64,000 nt of DNA from CANMIH01 sp049116335 (GCA_049116335.1 JAGDYZ010000012.1:186001-250000), one strand, 5' to 3'. Positions 26,306 to 34,897 are shown, counted from the first letter of the stretch. Notes: generated by a model from the sequence alone, not told the origin. Numbers and translations are program-made.

Positions 26306-26917
26306 TCAAGCCTTGGGCGGCATCGGCAATGCATCAAGCAGACCCATGACCTGATCAAAGGCGCCGCCGTCTTCTGGCATCGCGGGTGGACCAAACTCGC
26401 CCGCCAGATGCAACAATGTGAACCCATGGATCAAAGACCAGACCTGTGCCTCCACCACCTGTGGGTCTACCCCGTCTGGCACAAACGGCGCGCAGACCTC
26501 TCTGAGAAGCAGATAAGCATGCGCTTCCTTTTTGCCGCTGGGCGAGGCCACCAAGCCCGCCAAACCTTTCCCACCAAAGATCACATTCAACACCCCACGA
26601 TGCTGAAGCCCAAAAAGCAGATAGCCCCGGCAGATTGAATTTAGGCGCCCCCGATCGGATTGCGGTCCCACCTCAATCGCGCGCTGAAGATGTGCCGAGA
26701 ATAGCCTGAACCCTTCCTCTGCAATCGCATGTTTCAGTCCCTGCAGCCCCTCAAAGTGATGGGCCGGAGCGGCATGTGAGACACCGGCGCGCGCTGCACA
26801 TTTGCGCAACGTCAAAGCCTCTAGCCCGCCTTCTTCCAAAAGCTCAATCCCTGCAGAAACCAACGCCGCGCGCAGGTTTCCATGATGGTGTTTTTTCTTG
26901 TCGGCACTTTCAGTCAT
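26306..26917 (-). CDS. TetR-family transcriptional regulator
   Basis: A 203-residue repressor with N-terminal helix-turn-helix about 15-60 (LRAALVSAGIELLEEGGLEALTLRKCAARAGVSHAAPAHHFEGLQGLKHAIAEEGF) and an all-alpha C-terminal domain with TetR_C_33-like pattern. A His-rich stretch (KKKHHHGN) begins the protein. It is divergent from a DUF2306 membrane gene across an 82-base region holding strong palindromes, which are its likely operators. Confidence 0.88.
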   Translation of the reverse strand: MTESADKKKHHHGNLRAALVSAGIELLEEGGLEALTLRKCAARAGVSHAAPAHHFEGLQGLKHAIAEEGFRLFSAHLQRAIEVGPQSDRGRLNSICRGYLLFGLQHRGVLNVIFGGKGLAGLVASPSGKKEAHAYLLLREVCAPFVPDGVDPQVVEAQVWSLIHGFTLLHLAGEFGPPAMPEDGGAFDQVMGLLDALPMPPKA

Positions 26918-26937
26918 CGGGGCAGTTTAACGTAAAC

Positions 26938-26977
26938 CTTGACAGCGTCAAGTTTGACGCTACTTTACACTGTCAAG
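26938..26977. promoter_or_regulatory. Nested palindromes in the tetR / DUF2306 divergent promoter
   Basis: An 18-base palindrome AGCGTCAAGTTTGACGCT (26944-26961) sits inside a longer inverted repeat CTTGACAG (26938-26945) / CTGTCAAG (26970-26977). The TTGACA at each end reads as a -35 box outward in both directions. A further GTTTA-ACG-TAAAC dyad lies at 26925-26937. This is a typical autoregulated TetR operator layout. Confidence 0.65.
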
Positions 26978-26999
26978 TTCACATGATTCTGGAGTGCCC

Positions 27000-27641
27000 A
27001 TGCCTGTCTCGTTTCCCCTCTTTCTGACCACCCACTGGTCAAAGCGCATTCTTTGGCTGTTGACGGTTTTGGTTGCCCTCGCCTCCGCCAGATATTTGAT
27101 GCTCCCCATACAAATGGCGGGCGACTTCATGGCACATCACGCGGCAAACCGGCCTCTGGCGCTTTATGGCCACATCACCGGCGCCTCGATTGCGCTCGCT
27201 CTGCTTCCAATCCAATTTTCGCCCCGCTTGCGCCGCACCCGGCTTGGCTTGCACCGCTGGCTGGGCCGGCTCTATGGCGCCTCTATCGCTGTCGGAAGCC
27301 TGTCTGGTCTTGCCTTGGCTGTGACCACCGAAGCCGGGCCTTTTGCTGCAATGGGGTTTGCCGCATTGGCCGTACTTTGGGCTGCCTTCACAGCCCGCGG
27401 CATCTGGCTTGCCATACAAGGGGAGATTACCGCACACCGCGCGTGGATGGTCAGATCCGCTGCGCTGACGCTGGCGGCCGTTTCCTTACGTCTTGAACTG
27501 CCCCTGCTTCAGGCAATTTTTGGATTTGAGATTGGATATCCGTTAGTAGCCTGGCTGTGTTGGGTACCAAACCTCTTGGTCGCCGAATGGCTGCTCAGCA
27601 CGGGCCATGCCTCACAAAAGTTACAGGCCTCAACCGCGTAA
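27000..27641 (+). CDS. DUF2306 membrane protein
   Basis: A 213-residue integral membrane protein with about six hydrophobic helices and the DUF2306 motifs ALYGHITGASIALALLPIQF, LRRTRLGLHRWLGRLYG and the HRAWMVRSAALTLAAVSLRL segment with conserved His and Arg. These resemble haem-binding four-helix cores, but the function is unknown. GGAG precedes the ATG at 27000. It is probably repressed by the divergent TetR protein. Confidence 0.8.
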   Translation: MPVSFPLFLTTHWSKRILWLLTVLVALASARYLMLPIQMAGDFMAHHAANRPLALYGHITGASIALALLPIQFSPRLRRTRLGLHRWLGRLYGASIAVGSLSGLALAVTTEAGPFAAMGFAALAVLWAAFTARGIWLAIQGEITAHRAWMVRSAALTLAAVSLRLELPLLQAIFGFEIGYPLVAWLCWVPNLLVAEWLLSTGHASQKLQASTA

Positions 27642-27659
27642 CTTCAGAGTATGTAAACG

Positions 27660-27688
27660 AAAAAGACGCCCGGGCAATGCCGGGCGTC
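27660..27688 (-). terminator. Rho-independent terminator (minus strand)
   Basis: GACGCCCGG/CCGGGCGTC 9-bp stem with a 6-base loop, followed on the minus strand by TTTTTCGTTT. Confidence 0.88.
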
Positions 27689-27752
27689 GAGTTACGGAAC
27701 GAGGGACAGTGAAGGTGTCGCAGGGGTTCCGATCCTGCGTCCTGTAGTAGAG
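27660..27752 (-). ncRNA. Candidate small RNA ending in a strong terminator
   Basis: On the minus strand an AT-rich region is followed by a structured ~90-base stretch: hairpin CGCAGG-9-CCTGCG (27719-27739), a second complementarity CGGAAC (27695-27700) with GTTCCG in that hairpin's loop (27726-27731), and a terminator GACGCCCGG/CCGGGCGTC (27665-27688) followed by five Ts. It could instead be only the 3' UTR of the DUF2235 gene, whose stop lies about 68 bases upstream. No family is recognised. Confidence 0.4.
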
Positions 27753-27819
27753 ATAGGCTAAATTGCCACGCTTTAAAGAGGCGTAAAGATTTTGTGAAGA
27801 TTTTTCTTGACCGGCAAAT

Positions 27820-28872
27820 TTAGGCACTAACCCGCGTCAAAGAGGACAAGCCGGTCAGCGACAGGCTGTCATGCACAAGCTCAGAACGATCTGTCCCGAC
27901 ATCCCGTCGCCCTCGCAGAAGGAAGAGTTTGCCAAATCCCTGCCAGGTTCCCACCGAAGGCGCAGTGGCATCACAGGGAAACCGGGCCTGCCATCCGTCA
28001 GGCAGGGGCAGTCCACTGGTTTCGGCACGTTCAAGCATCCACACCAGAGGGATGTTCGAGAGGCCGCGCGCCTCATTCTCTCCCCCCAGTTGACCACCGA
28101 TATCTCCATGTGTGCCACGGAACCAAACCTGTTCGATTTGCCCCTCCCAACTCTGGCGACAGGTCCACAAGACAGGGGAAAAGGCAGCACGCGTCTCATC
28201 ATGGGCCAGCGCATGAAACCCACGTTTGATGCTGTCCCCCAATTCGTGATTGTGAAACGCATGGCTCTGTTCGGTCAAACGCCACAGAAGCGGCAGGCGC
28301 AAACCCAGCGCTTTGACCGTGTCCCAAACACCAACCATCTCAATCGGGGCGGCCTCGTGACAATACTGTTCACGGAAAAACCGCGCGGCGTCCCCTGCCG
28401 GGTCATAGCGGTACAGGCGGTAGATCTGGCGAATATTGCGTTCAGTCGCGTGTTCGGCCTTCAGCAGACCAACGCGGTCGATCGCCCCCGCCAATGAGCG
28501 CACCGCATAAGCGCCCCGCGAATAACCCAGGAAAAAGATCCGATCCCCCGGACGATACCGCGAGGCCAGATACCCATAGGCGCGACAGATCTGACGGTTG
28601 ATGCCCCGCCCCATCATCACATCGCGGGTGCTGCGCCAGTCGTCCCATTGAATACCTGCCTCATAGTAGACGCTAGCGCTTCCCTCATCACAGAGCAGTT
28701 TGAACGCAAGCCCGGCATTGGTCTCATCCCCATGGTCCAGAGATGAGGCCGTGCCATCAAGAATAATCACATGGTTGCGCGGGCCGCGGCGCGGCGTCAG
28801 CGCGGTGTGGTCCGAGGCAAAGCGCTTTCGGAACCATCCTAGAACATGATCACTGAGCTTGTTGTTCTGCAT
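27820..28872 (-). CDS. DUF2235 alpha/beta-hydrolase-like protein
   Basis: A 350-residue protein of the DUF2235 family, which includes T6SS phospholipase Tle1 relatives. It has ILDGTASSLDHGD near the N-terminus, the nucleophile elbow FFLGYSRGAYAVRSLAG (GYSRG) and the later VGVWDTVKALG and WFRGTHGDIGGQ (Asp and His region) typical of the family. No signal peptide. Its start lies 23 bases inside the 3' end of the molybdopterin oxidoreductase gene, so it is co-translated with it. No T6SS genes are in the window, so an effector role is unsupported. Confidence 0.82.
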   Translation of the reverse strand: MQNNKLSDHVLGWFRKRFASDHTALTPRRGPRNHVIILDGTASSLDHGDETNAGLAFKLLCDEGSASVYYEAGIQWDDWRSTRDVMMGRGINRQICRAYGYLASRYRPGDRIFFLGYSRGAYAVRSLAGAIDRVGLLKAEHATERNIRQIYRLYRYDPAGDAARFFREQYCHEAAPIEMVGVWDTVKALGLRLPLLWRLTEQSHAFHNHELGDSIKRGFHALAHDETRAAFSPVLWTCRQSWEGQIEQVWFRGTHGDIGGQLGGENEARGLSNIPLVWMLERAETSGLPLPDGWQARFPCDATAPSVGTWQGFGKLFLLRGRRDVGTDRSELVHDSLSLTGLSSLTRVSA

Positions 28873-31147
28873 CCTTCAACATTTCCCACACGCGCATTGG
28901 TGTGAATGGCATATCCACTTGTTTGATCCCACGCGCCCAAAGCGCATCCTGAACCGCGTTGGCTACCGCTGCCATGGCACCAACCGTCCCGGCCTCGCCA
29001 CAGCCTTTCATCCCCATGGGGTTTGCGGTTGACGGCACGGGCACGGTATCGAATCCGATCATAGGCAAACTGTCGGCGCGTGGCATTGCATAGTCCATAA
29101 AAGTCGCCGTGAGCAGTTGGCCATCTTCATCGTAGACTACGTGCTCGCACAGGGCCTGCCCCAGCCCCTGCGCCACACCGCCATGTACCTGCCCTTCGGC
29201 AAGCATCGGATTGATAAGGTTGCCAAAATCATCAACCACTGAGTAACGGTCAACCTTCGTTTCACCTGTTTCGGGGTCGATCACAACTTCGGCAATATGG
29301 GCCCCGTTGGGATACGACCGCCCCGGCAGTTTCTGTGTGGCGGTCCAGCTTAGCAAATCGTCGCGCCCAGCCGCCCGCGCCCGCGCCGCCACATCCAACA
29401 TACCCGGCGTCTCGTTTGAGCCCTCAATGCGGAAATGTTCGTCATCAAAACTAACCTGATCGGCCTCGACGTCGAATTCTTCCGCCAGAAATGCGCCAAA
29501 CCCGGCCTTGATATCGGCCACGGCGGTCAAGGTGACATTGGTCTGCACCGTCACGGAACGCGATCCCCCCGTGCCGCCACCGCGGGCAATCCGGTCGCTG
29601 TCACCCTGCACAACCGCAATCCGGTCCGCGGGGATGCCTGTCTGGTCCGACAGGAACTGTGCAAAGACCGTTTCATGGCCCTGCCCGTTCGACTGTGTCC
29701 CGACATAAATCAGCGCGCCGCCCTCCTCGGTGAACTCAACCTTCACATCCTCAGAGGGTGCACCCAAAATGCTTTCAATATAGTAACAGATCCCCAGACC
29801 ACGCAGCCGACCCGCGTTGCGATCTGCCGCAGAACGCGCGGCATATCCCGCAATATCAGAGGTTTGCTCGGCGCGTGTTAGCACCCGAGAAAAATCACCA
29901 ACGTCGTAGGTTTCACCGGTAACGGTTGAATATGGAAACTGGTCTGGCGCGATAAAATTGCGCCGCCGCAAATCATTGGGGGCAATCCCCAGCTCTCGCG
30001 CTGCGCGGTCCATCAACCGCTCAAGCACATAAATGGCTTCCGGACGCCCCGCCCCACGATAGGCATCGACCTGAGTGGTATTGGTATAGATACCTTCACA
30101 CCGTTGATAAGCCACCGGGATGTCGTAGGGGCCGGTCAGGACCCGGGCAAAGAGCTCGGACTGGATCATCTGAGCGAACTGCGAACTATAGGCCCCCAGA
30201 TTGCTGCGGGTGCTAACGCGGTATCCCAAAATGCGATGATTGGCATCAAAAGCCAGCTCAGCCAGTGTCTGCAGGTCGCGCCCCGCATTATCAGACAACA
30301 TCGCTTCGGTCCGTTCGGACATCCAGCGCACGGGCCGGTTCAAATGACGCGCAGCGAAAGCCACCACAAAGTTTTCGGGGTACACCATTCCCTTCATGCC
30401 AAAACCGCCGCCCACATCCGTGGTGGTGACACGAACATCCTGTTCATCCAGCCCCAGCACCGTGACCAAACGGTCCTTCATGCCCCAGACACCCTGCCCA
30501 TTAAAGGACATGTGCAAGCGACCCTCAGCCCACTCCGCAAAACATCCGCGCGGCTCCATGGAATTGACGATGATCCGGTTATCGGGAATCTCCAGCGAGA
30601 TCACCTTTGCCGCCGCCTCAAACGCTGCCTCAGTGGCCGCTTCATCTCCGATGCCATAGTCAAAGGCGCGATTGTCAGGCAGCTCATCGAACAGCGCCTG
30701 CCCCCCAGGGTTCAAATCCAGTTTGACCGGGAGATCTTCGTAATCAAACTCAATCAGCTCAACCGCATCTTTCGCCTGCTGCAGTGTTTCGGCAATGACA
30801 ACGGCAATGGGCTCACCAACAAAGCGGACCCGGTTTTCCGCCAATATCGGACGCCTGGGCGCGGGCCAAACGGAGCCATCTCGGCTTGGGGCCGGCGTAT
30901 AGGAAATATGCGCATCGAGCCCCGCAGCCTCGAGATCTTCCGCCACAATAACCGCATGCACCCCTTCAGACGACCGCGCATCGGTCACATCAAGCGTTTC
31001 AATCACCGCATGGGCAACAGGAGATCGAAAGACAAAGGCATGCAGGGCGGCATCAGGTGCGATATCATCGACATAGCGCCCTTCACCGGTGAGAAACCGA
31101 ACATCTTCAACACGTTTGACCGATTGGCTTTTTCCGAAGGTGTCCAT
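28850..31147 (-). CDS. Xanthine dehydrogenase-family molybdopterin-binding subunit (form II CoxL-like)
   Basis: A 765-residue large subunit of the molybdenum hydroxylase family (Ald_Xan_dh_C and C2). It starts VKRVEDVRFLTGEGRYVDDI, has GGGFGMKGMVYPE, the loop AYRGAGRPEAIYVLERLMD (form II type, not the AYxCSFR of true CO dehydrogenase), GQGHETVFAQ, and the C-terminal GxGEAGT segment KGCGEAGTVGAM with the catalytic Glu. The ATG at 31147 is preferred. The FAD and 2Fe-2S subunits that normally accompany it are not adjacent, so it is an orphan subunit. Substrate (aldehyde, purine or N-heterocycle) is unknown. It follows ornithine decarboxylase closely. Confidence 0.9.
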   Translation of the reverse strand: MDTFGKSQSVKRVEDVRFLTGEGRYVDDIAPDAALHAFVFRSPVAHAVIETLDVTDARSSEGVHAVIVAEDLEAAGLDAHISYTPAPSRDGSVWPAPRRPILAENRVRFVGEPIAVVIAETLQQAKDAVELIEFDYEDLPVKLDLNPGGQALFDELPDNRAFDYGIGDEAATEAAFEAAAKVISLEIPDNRIIVNSMEPRGCFAEWAEGRLHMSFNGQGVWGMKDRLVTVLGLDEQDVRVTTTDVGGGFGMKGMVYPENFVVAFAARHLNRPVRWMSERTEAMLSDNAGRDLQTLAELAFDANHRILGYRVSTRSNLGAYSSQFAQMIQSELFARVLTGPYDIPVAYQRCEGIYTNTTQVDAYRGAGRPEAIYVLERLMDRAARELGIAPNDLRRRNFIAPDQFPYSTVTGETYDVGDFSRVLTRAEQTSDIAGYAARSAADRNAGRLRGLGICYYIESILGAPSEDVKVEFTEEGGALIYVGTQSNGQGHETVFAQFLSDQTGIPADRIAVVQGDSDRIARGGGTGGSRSVTVQTNVTLTAVADIKAGFGAFLAEEFDVEADQVSFDDEHFRIEGSNETPGMLDVAARARAAGRDDLLSWTATQKLPGRSYPNGAHIAEVVIDPETGETKVDRYSVVDDFGNLINPMLAEGQVHGGVAQGLGQALCEHVVYDEDGQLLTATFMDYAMPRADSLPMIGFDTVPVPSTANPMGMKGCGEAGTVGAMAAVANAVQDALWARGIKQVDMPFTPMRVWEMLKDAEQQAQ

Positions 31148-31210
31148 GACCCGCCCCTGTATTTCTTTCGCATCAAAGAAATGGGGGGAAACACCCCACA
31201 AGTCCAGAGG

Positions 31211-32329
31211 TTAGCGCGTCAACGTCACGATACGATAGTCGCCAAACCCATTAAAACGGGTCGCCAACGCAGTTGAGTAAGCCCCCATCCCATCAAACAG
31301 CAGGTAATCCCCTTCTTTGAGATCCGCAGGCAGTGAGATGGTTTCAGGCAGCGTATCAATACTATCACATGTCGGACCAAAAACCGTAAAGTCCTGCATC
31401 TTGTCGCCGTGTCTGCCCGAGGCTGCTACCGCCGTAACCCGGCTAGAGGCGCCGATATCTTTCCACTCACTCAAACCGCCATAAATGCCATCATTGAGGA
31501 AAATGGTATCATCGCACACGGCCTTGACCTGCAGCGCGAGCTGAAACGCCTCGGCCACCATTCCCCGACCGGGCTCACAGACAAGTACGGGTCCCTCCCC
31601 GTCAAACGCAGCGGCTTTGGCCGCGGCAATCGTGGCAAAGATCTTCTGCAGGTCAGGTAAACGGTCACAGCGATGGGATGGGAACCCTCCACCCACATTC
31701 AATCGATGAAGTGTTACACCAGCCCTCTTGGCCACCTCCGCGCTCGCCTGAATATAGGCCTCCCAGGCACCGGCATCGTGACATTGCGTGCCGGGATGGA
31801 ACGTGATCGAGGGCACCCCGCCACGGGCGACTACCATCTTCAAGAGCGCAACCGCCCCTTCGGGATCTGCGCCAAACTTACGACCAAAATCATAGCTCGC
31901 CCCCTCAACCGGCAACTTCAGCCGCACTGCGATTTCCACACCGGTGATATCCCCGAGCTTGTCCAATTCGCTATGACGATCAATCGACCAACTGGTGATT
32001 CCAAACTGGCGCCCCTGCGCCACTTCTGATTTGGAGCGCACCGGGTTGTGGTAATGCAACCGCGCCGAGCGGCGCGCGCGGTTCACCAATGCCATCTCAA
32101 TCGGCGACGCCACATCAAAGGCCTCAAGCCCGACCTCAGCCAGTGTTTCCAAAACTTCTTCATGCGGGTTTGCCTTTACCGCATAGGTCACCTCACCGGG
32201 AAAACCGTCCAGAAACCGTTTGGCCGTCTCACGCAATGTGATGGGATTGAAAAAATAGACCGGATCTTCGGGGCCTGCGCGGCACAACCAGGACTGTGGA
32301 TCCCGTGCAAGGGGCTGTTGAAGGGTCAT
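31211..32329 (-). CDS. Type III PLP-dependent ornithine (lysine) decarboxylase
   Basis: A 372-residue fold III decarboxylase that makes putrescine (or cadaverine). Key motifs are TYAVKANP with the PLP-binding lysine (about residue 52), the GGGFPS and EPGRGMV phosphate loops, and FGPTCDSIDTL with the catalytic Cys-Asp at the dimer interface. The start is 110 bases from the divergent Lrp/AsnC gene, its likely regulator. Specificity between ornithine and lysine cannot be decided here. Confidence 0.92.
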   Translation of the reverse strand: MTLQQPLARDPQSWLCRAGPEDPVYFFNPITLRETAKRFLDGFPGEVTYAVKANPHEEVLETLAEVGLEAFDVASPIEMALVNRARRSARLHYHNPVRSKSEVAQGRQFGITSWSIDRHSELDKLGDITGVEIAVRLKLPVEGASYDFGRKFGADPEGAVALLKMVVARGGVPSITFHPGTQCHDAGAWEAYIQASAEVAKRAGVTLHRLNVGGGFPSHRCDRLPDLQKIFATIAAAKAAAFDGEGPVLVCEPGRGMVAEAFQLALQVKAVCDDTIFLNDGIYGGLSEWKDIGASSRVTAVAASGRHGDKMQDFTVFGPTCDSIDTLPETISLPADLKEGDYLLFDGMGAYSTALATRFNGFGDYRIVTLTR

Positions 32330-32439
32330 TTGCTCGGTATCCTTTGCCTGTTTCCTTCATTTTGCGAGGTCGGACACTCGATTTCACGTGGCACATCTGC
32401 AATATTGACCGAAATGCACGACGATATGACAGGACAGCC

Positions 32440-32877
32440 ATGCAGATTGACGAAACAGATCGCGCCTTAATCGCACTGCTTTCTGAAAACGCCCGCCTGC
32501 CGGTGGCAGATCTGGCCCGCAGGCTGGGCGTGGCGCGCACAACGGTGCAGGCCCGCATTGACAGGCTTGTGGATAAGGGCGCTATAGCCGGATTTACGCT
32601 GCGCAGAGGTGGAGGGTTGCGCGCGCCCTTGCGTGCCACGGTGCTCATCTCTGTCGAACCAAGGGCCACGCCGGCGGTTCTGACCCGGCTCAAAAGCCTG
32701 ACAGAAGTGGAGACAGTCCACACCACTTCTGGCCGCTTCGACATGATCGCCATTCTCAGCGCCGATGACACCGAAACACTGGACCGGACGCTGGACCTTA
32801 TCGGGGAAGCCAAAGGAGTGCGCAGCTCAGAAAGTCTGATCCACCTCAGCACCCGGTTTGACCGGGGCATCAGCTGA
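32440..32877 (+). CDS. Lrp/AsnC-family regulator
   Basis: A 145-residue regulator with an N-terminal winged helix (MQIDETDRALIALLSENARLPVADLARRLGVARTTVQARIDRLV) and a C-terminal RAM ligand domain (ATVLISVEPRATPAVLTRLKSL). The ATG at 32440 has AGGACA upstream; a longer frame back to 32296 overlaps the decarboxylase and is rejected. It is divergent from the decarboxylase gene and likely controls it in response to an amino acid. Confidence 0.9.
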   Translation: MQIDETDRALIALLSENARLPVADLARRLGVARTTVQARIDRLVDKGAIAGFTLRRGGGLRAPLRATVLISVEPRATPAVLTRLKSLTEVETVHTTSGRFDMIAILSADDTETLDRTLDLIGEAKGVRSSESLIHLSTRFDRGIS

Positions 32878-32894
32878 GAGAAAACAAAACCGCG

Positions 32895-32945
32895 CCCGGC
32901 TTTTGCGGACGCGGGTGGGCGGGTGGGGCGTTTGCAAAAGCCGGG
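32895..32945. repeat. Inverted-repeat element with G-quadruplex core (copy A)
   Basis: Perfect 12-bp arms CCCGGCTTTTGC (32895-32906) and GCAAAAGCCGGG (32934-32945) enclose a loop with GGGTGGGCGGGTGGGG at 32913-32928, a four-tract G-quadruplex motif with single-base loops. It lies between the convergent Lrp and yciB genes, where it may act as a bidirectional terminator. The 26-base core at 32905-32930 is shared with copy B at 55511-55536. Confidence 0.8.
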
Positions 32946-32946
32946 T

Positions 32947-33561
32947 TTATCCCTGCTCTTCTTCGCCCTCGTCTTCGATGCCGTAGGTCTTAAACAGCCC
33001 AGCCTGTGCAATGAAAAACACAAAGATGGCCGCCGTGAGGCCGAAGGTTTTGAAATAAACCCAGGTTTCGGTGCTCATGAACCGCCACACGATCTCATTC
33101 AGCGCTGCCAGGCCAAAAAACAGTCCCGCCACACGACGTGTCAGGATCATCCAGCCCTCATCTTCTAGCGGCATAAGGCCTTCCATCACCGCCCGCAGAT
33201 AGCTTTTGCCGCGCATCAATCCCACACTCAACGCGCCGCCAAACAGCAGATAGATCAGCGTCGGCTTCATCTTGATGAACCGGTCATCGTTCAGCCAGAC
33301 GCTCAACCCGCCAAAGACCACCACCAGAACCGCAGTCACCGCCTGCATCCGGCTCAGATGCCCGGTCAGCTTCCACAAAATCGCAGTGGACAACAGCAAC
33401 AGAGGCACAAAACCAGCCGTGACAAGAATGAACCCGTCATATTCGGTGCCCCCAAGTGTAAAGACCTGATCTTTCAGCTTAATATAGGCAACGAAAAAGG
33501 CCAAGATCGGCCCATATTCCAAGCCGGTCTTGAGCATCGGGTTGACGGTTTTTTCAGACAT
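32947..33561 (-). CDS. yciB: Inner membrane septation protein A (YciB/IspZ)
   Basis: A 204-residue inner-membrane protein with five to six helices and the YciB pattern (GPILAFFVAYIKLKD, KPTLIYLLFGGAL, NEIVWRFMSTETWVYFKTFG). The family acts in division and envelope shape, interacting with divisome components in enterics. A Glu-rich tail (DEGEEEQG) ends the protein. It is downstream of the ftsY operon on the same strand; its own stop is one base from the G-quadruplex element. Confidence 0.93.
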   Translation of the reverse strand: MSEKTVNPMLKTGLEYGPILAFFVAYIKLKDQVFTLGGTEYDGFILVTAGFVPLLLLSTAILWKLTGHLSRMQAVTAVLVVVFGGLSVWLNDDRFIKMKPTLIYLLFGGALSVGLMRGKSYLRAVMEGLMPLEDEGWMILTRRVAGLFFGLAALNEIVWRFMSTETWVYFKTFGLTAAIFVFFIAQAGLFKTYGIEDEGEEEQG

Positions 33562-33593
33562 GCGTGTCTCCTTTGCAGGGGGAGATAGGGGCT

Positions 33594-34496
33594 TTAGCCG
33601 CCAAGCTCAACAATCACAGCGCCTAAAGCAATCAAAACCATCAAGGCGATGCGCCGTGGTCCCACTGTTTCACGCAGCACCAACCAGCCGATCAGCGCGG
33701 CAAACACGGTCGAGGTTTCGCGCAAAACCGCCGCTTCGCCCACCTTATCCAATCGTGTGGCCAGCATCACCGATCCAAAGCTGAACAGCGCCACCACCGC
33801 CCCAATCGCCCCACGTAGCATCAAGGGCCCAAGCGTGGGTCGCTGGTCCATGCTGCGCCAGCGCATCCATGCGAGGCATGGCATAAATAGCCCATCAACA
33901 AAGAAAAACCATGCCAGAAAGGTGAACGGATTGGTGGTCGCCCGAATGCCATAGGCATCGTAGGTGGTATAGAGCGCGACAAACAACCCAGTCAGAAACG
34001 CAAATCCCAGCGCTGTGTTCAGCGTCTCGCGCGCGGTTTCAAGAAAGATCAGATTGTACAGCGCCAGACCAAAAATTCCGGCCAAAAGCACACCCACACC
34101 CAGCCACTGCACAAAGGTGAAGCTCTCATCAAAAATCAACCACGCCCCGATCACCGCAAACAGAGGGCCTGTGCCGCGCACAACCGGTTAGACCACCGTG
34201 TAGGCCCCCTTGGTATAGGCATAGGCCTGCAACAGCTTGTAAGCGGTGTGGATGACAAATGCCCCGGCAAAGATCAGCCACATATGCGGCTCGGGCCAGG
34301 GCACCACAAACAGCGCAAATGGCGCTGCGATGGCGGCATAGCAGATATCAACTGCGCCACGGGTCAACCAGGGGTCGTGCCGCCCCTTTTGCAAGGCGCC
34401 AAAGATGGCATGAAGCAGTGCCGCAAAAAGCGCCAAACCCAGCGCAAGCTGATGACCCGCTTCGGTGCCTTCAAGCGAGATCAGCCAATCGCTCAT
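33594..34496 (-). pseudogene. DMT/EamA-family transporter interrupted by an in-frame TAA
   Basis: A 300-codon reading frame for a ten-helix drug/metabolite transporter is split into 102 and 195 residues by a single TAA at 34188-34190 in the same frame. The flanks read GAYTVV-stop-PVVRGTGP, where relatives have a Tyr, so one base change (TAT or TAC to TAA) accounts for it. No frameshift is needed and both halves are otherwise intact. It sits between the GNAT gene (4-base overlap) and yciB. It could be a real nonsense mutation or a base-call error. Confidence 0.85.
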
Positions 34497-34897
34497 GACA
34501 TCCGGCGCGCCATGCCTGTACGATATTCGAACCCAAAGGCTTCATAGAGCGCTTCGGCCCCGGGATCGGCGATCAGACTGACATAGCACCCTTCCGCGAG
34601 GTTGCCCTCTGCCCAGTCCATAAGCGCCGTCATAATCCGTTTGCCATAGCCCTGCCGCTGGTACTCTGGATGCACGACAATATCGGTCACCTGCGCGAAA
34701 CACCCGCCATCCCCGACAAGCCGCCCCATGGCAATCAAACGCCCGGTTTCATCCCGAAGCCAGACGCCGTGCAACCCATTGGCCAACCCACGTTGCGCCG
34801 CCTCAAACTTGTAGCCCCCCATCCCTGCGTCTTCTCGCAGGGTGAGATATTCCTCGATCGACGCAGGCCGATCAGAAAATTCCGGGGGCTTAGCCAT
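34493..34897 (-). CDS. GNAT-family N-acetyltransferase
   Basis: A 134-residue acyltransferase. The core fold is visible, with GRLVGDGGCFAQVTDIVVHPEYQRQGYGKRIM supplying the acetyl-CoA pyrophosphate loop (QRQGYG) and the closing ALYEAFGFEYR. It overlaps ftsY by 8 bases upstream and the transporter pseudogene by 4 bases downstream, so it is in the ftsY operon. The substrate is unknown. Confidence 0.88.
   Translation of the reverse strand: MAKPPEFSDRPASIEEYLTLREDAGMGGYKFEAAQRGLANGLHGVWLRDETGRLIAMGRLVGDGGCFAQVTDIVVHPEYQRQGYGKRIMTALMDWAEGNLAEGCYVSLIADPGAEALYEAFGFEYRTGMARRMS

Noticed and set aside
27820..28872. Type VI secretion phospholipase effector
   Set aside because: No VgrG, PAAR, immunity or T6SS gene is in the window; DUF2235 proteins are often unrelated to T6SS.
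32330..32439. speF-type riboswitch before ornithine decarboxylase
   Set aside because: The spacer of 110 bases is too short for the ~400-base speF element and lacks its helices; a divergent Lrp gene explains control.
32296..32439. N-terminal extension of the Lrp regulator
   Set aside because: Overlaps the decarboxylase start and lacks family similarity; the ATG at 32440 has a ribosome site.
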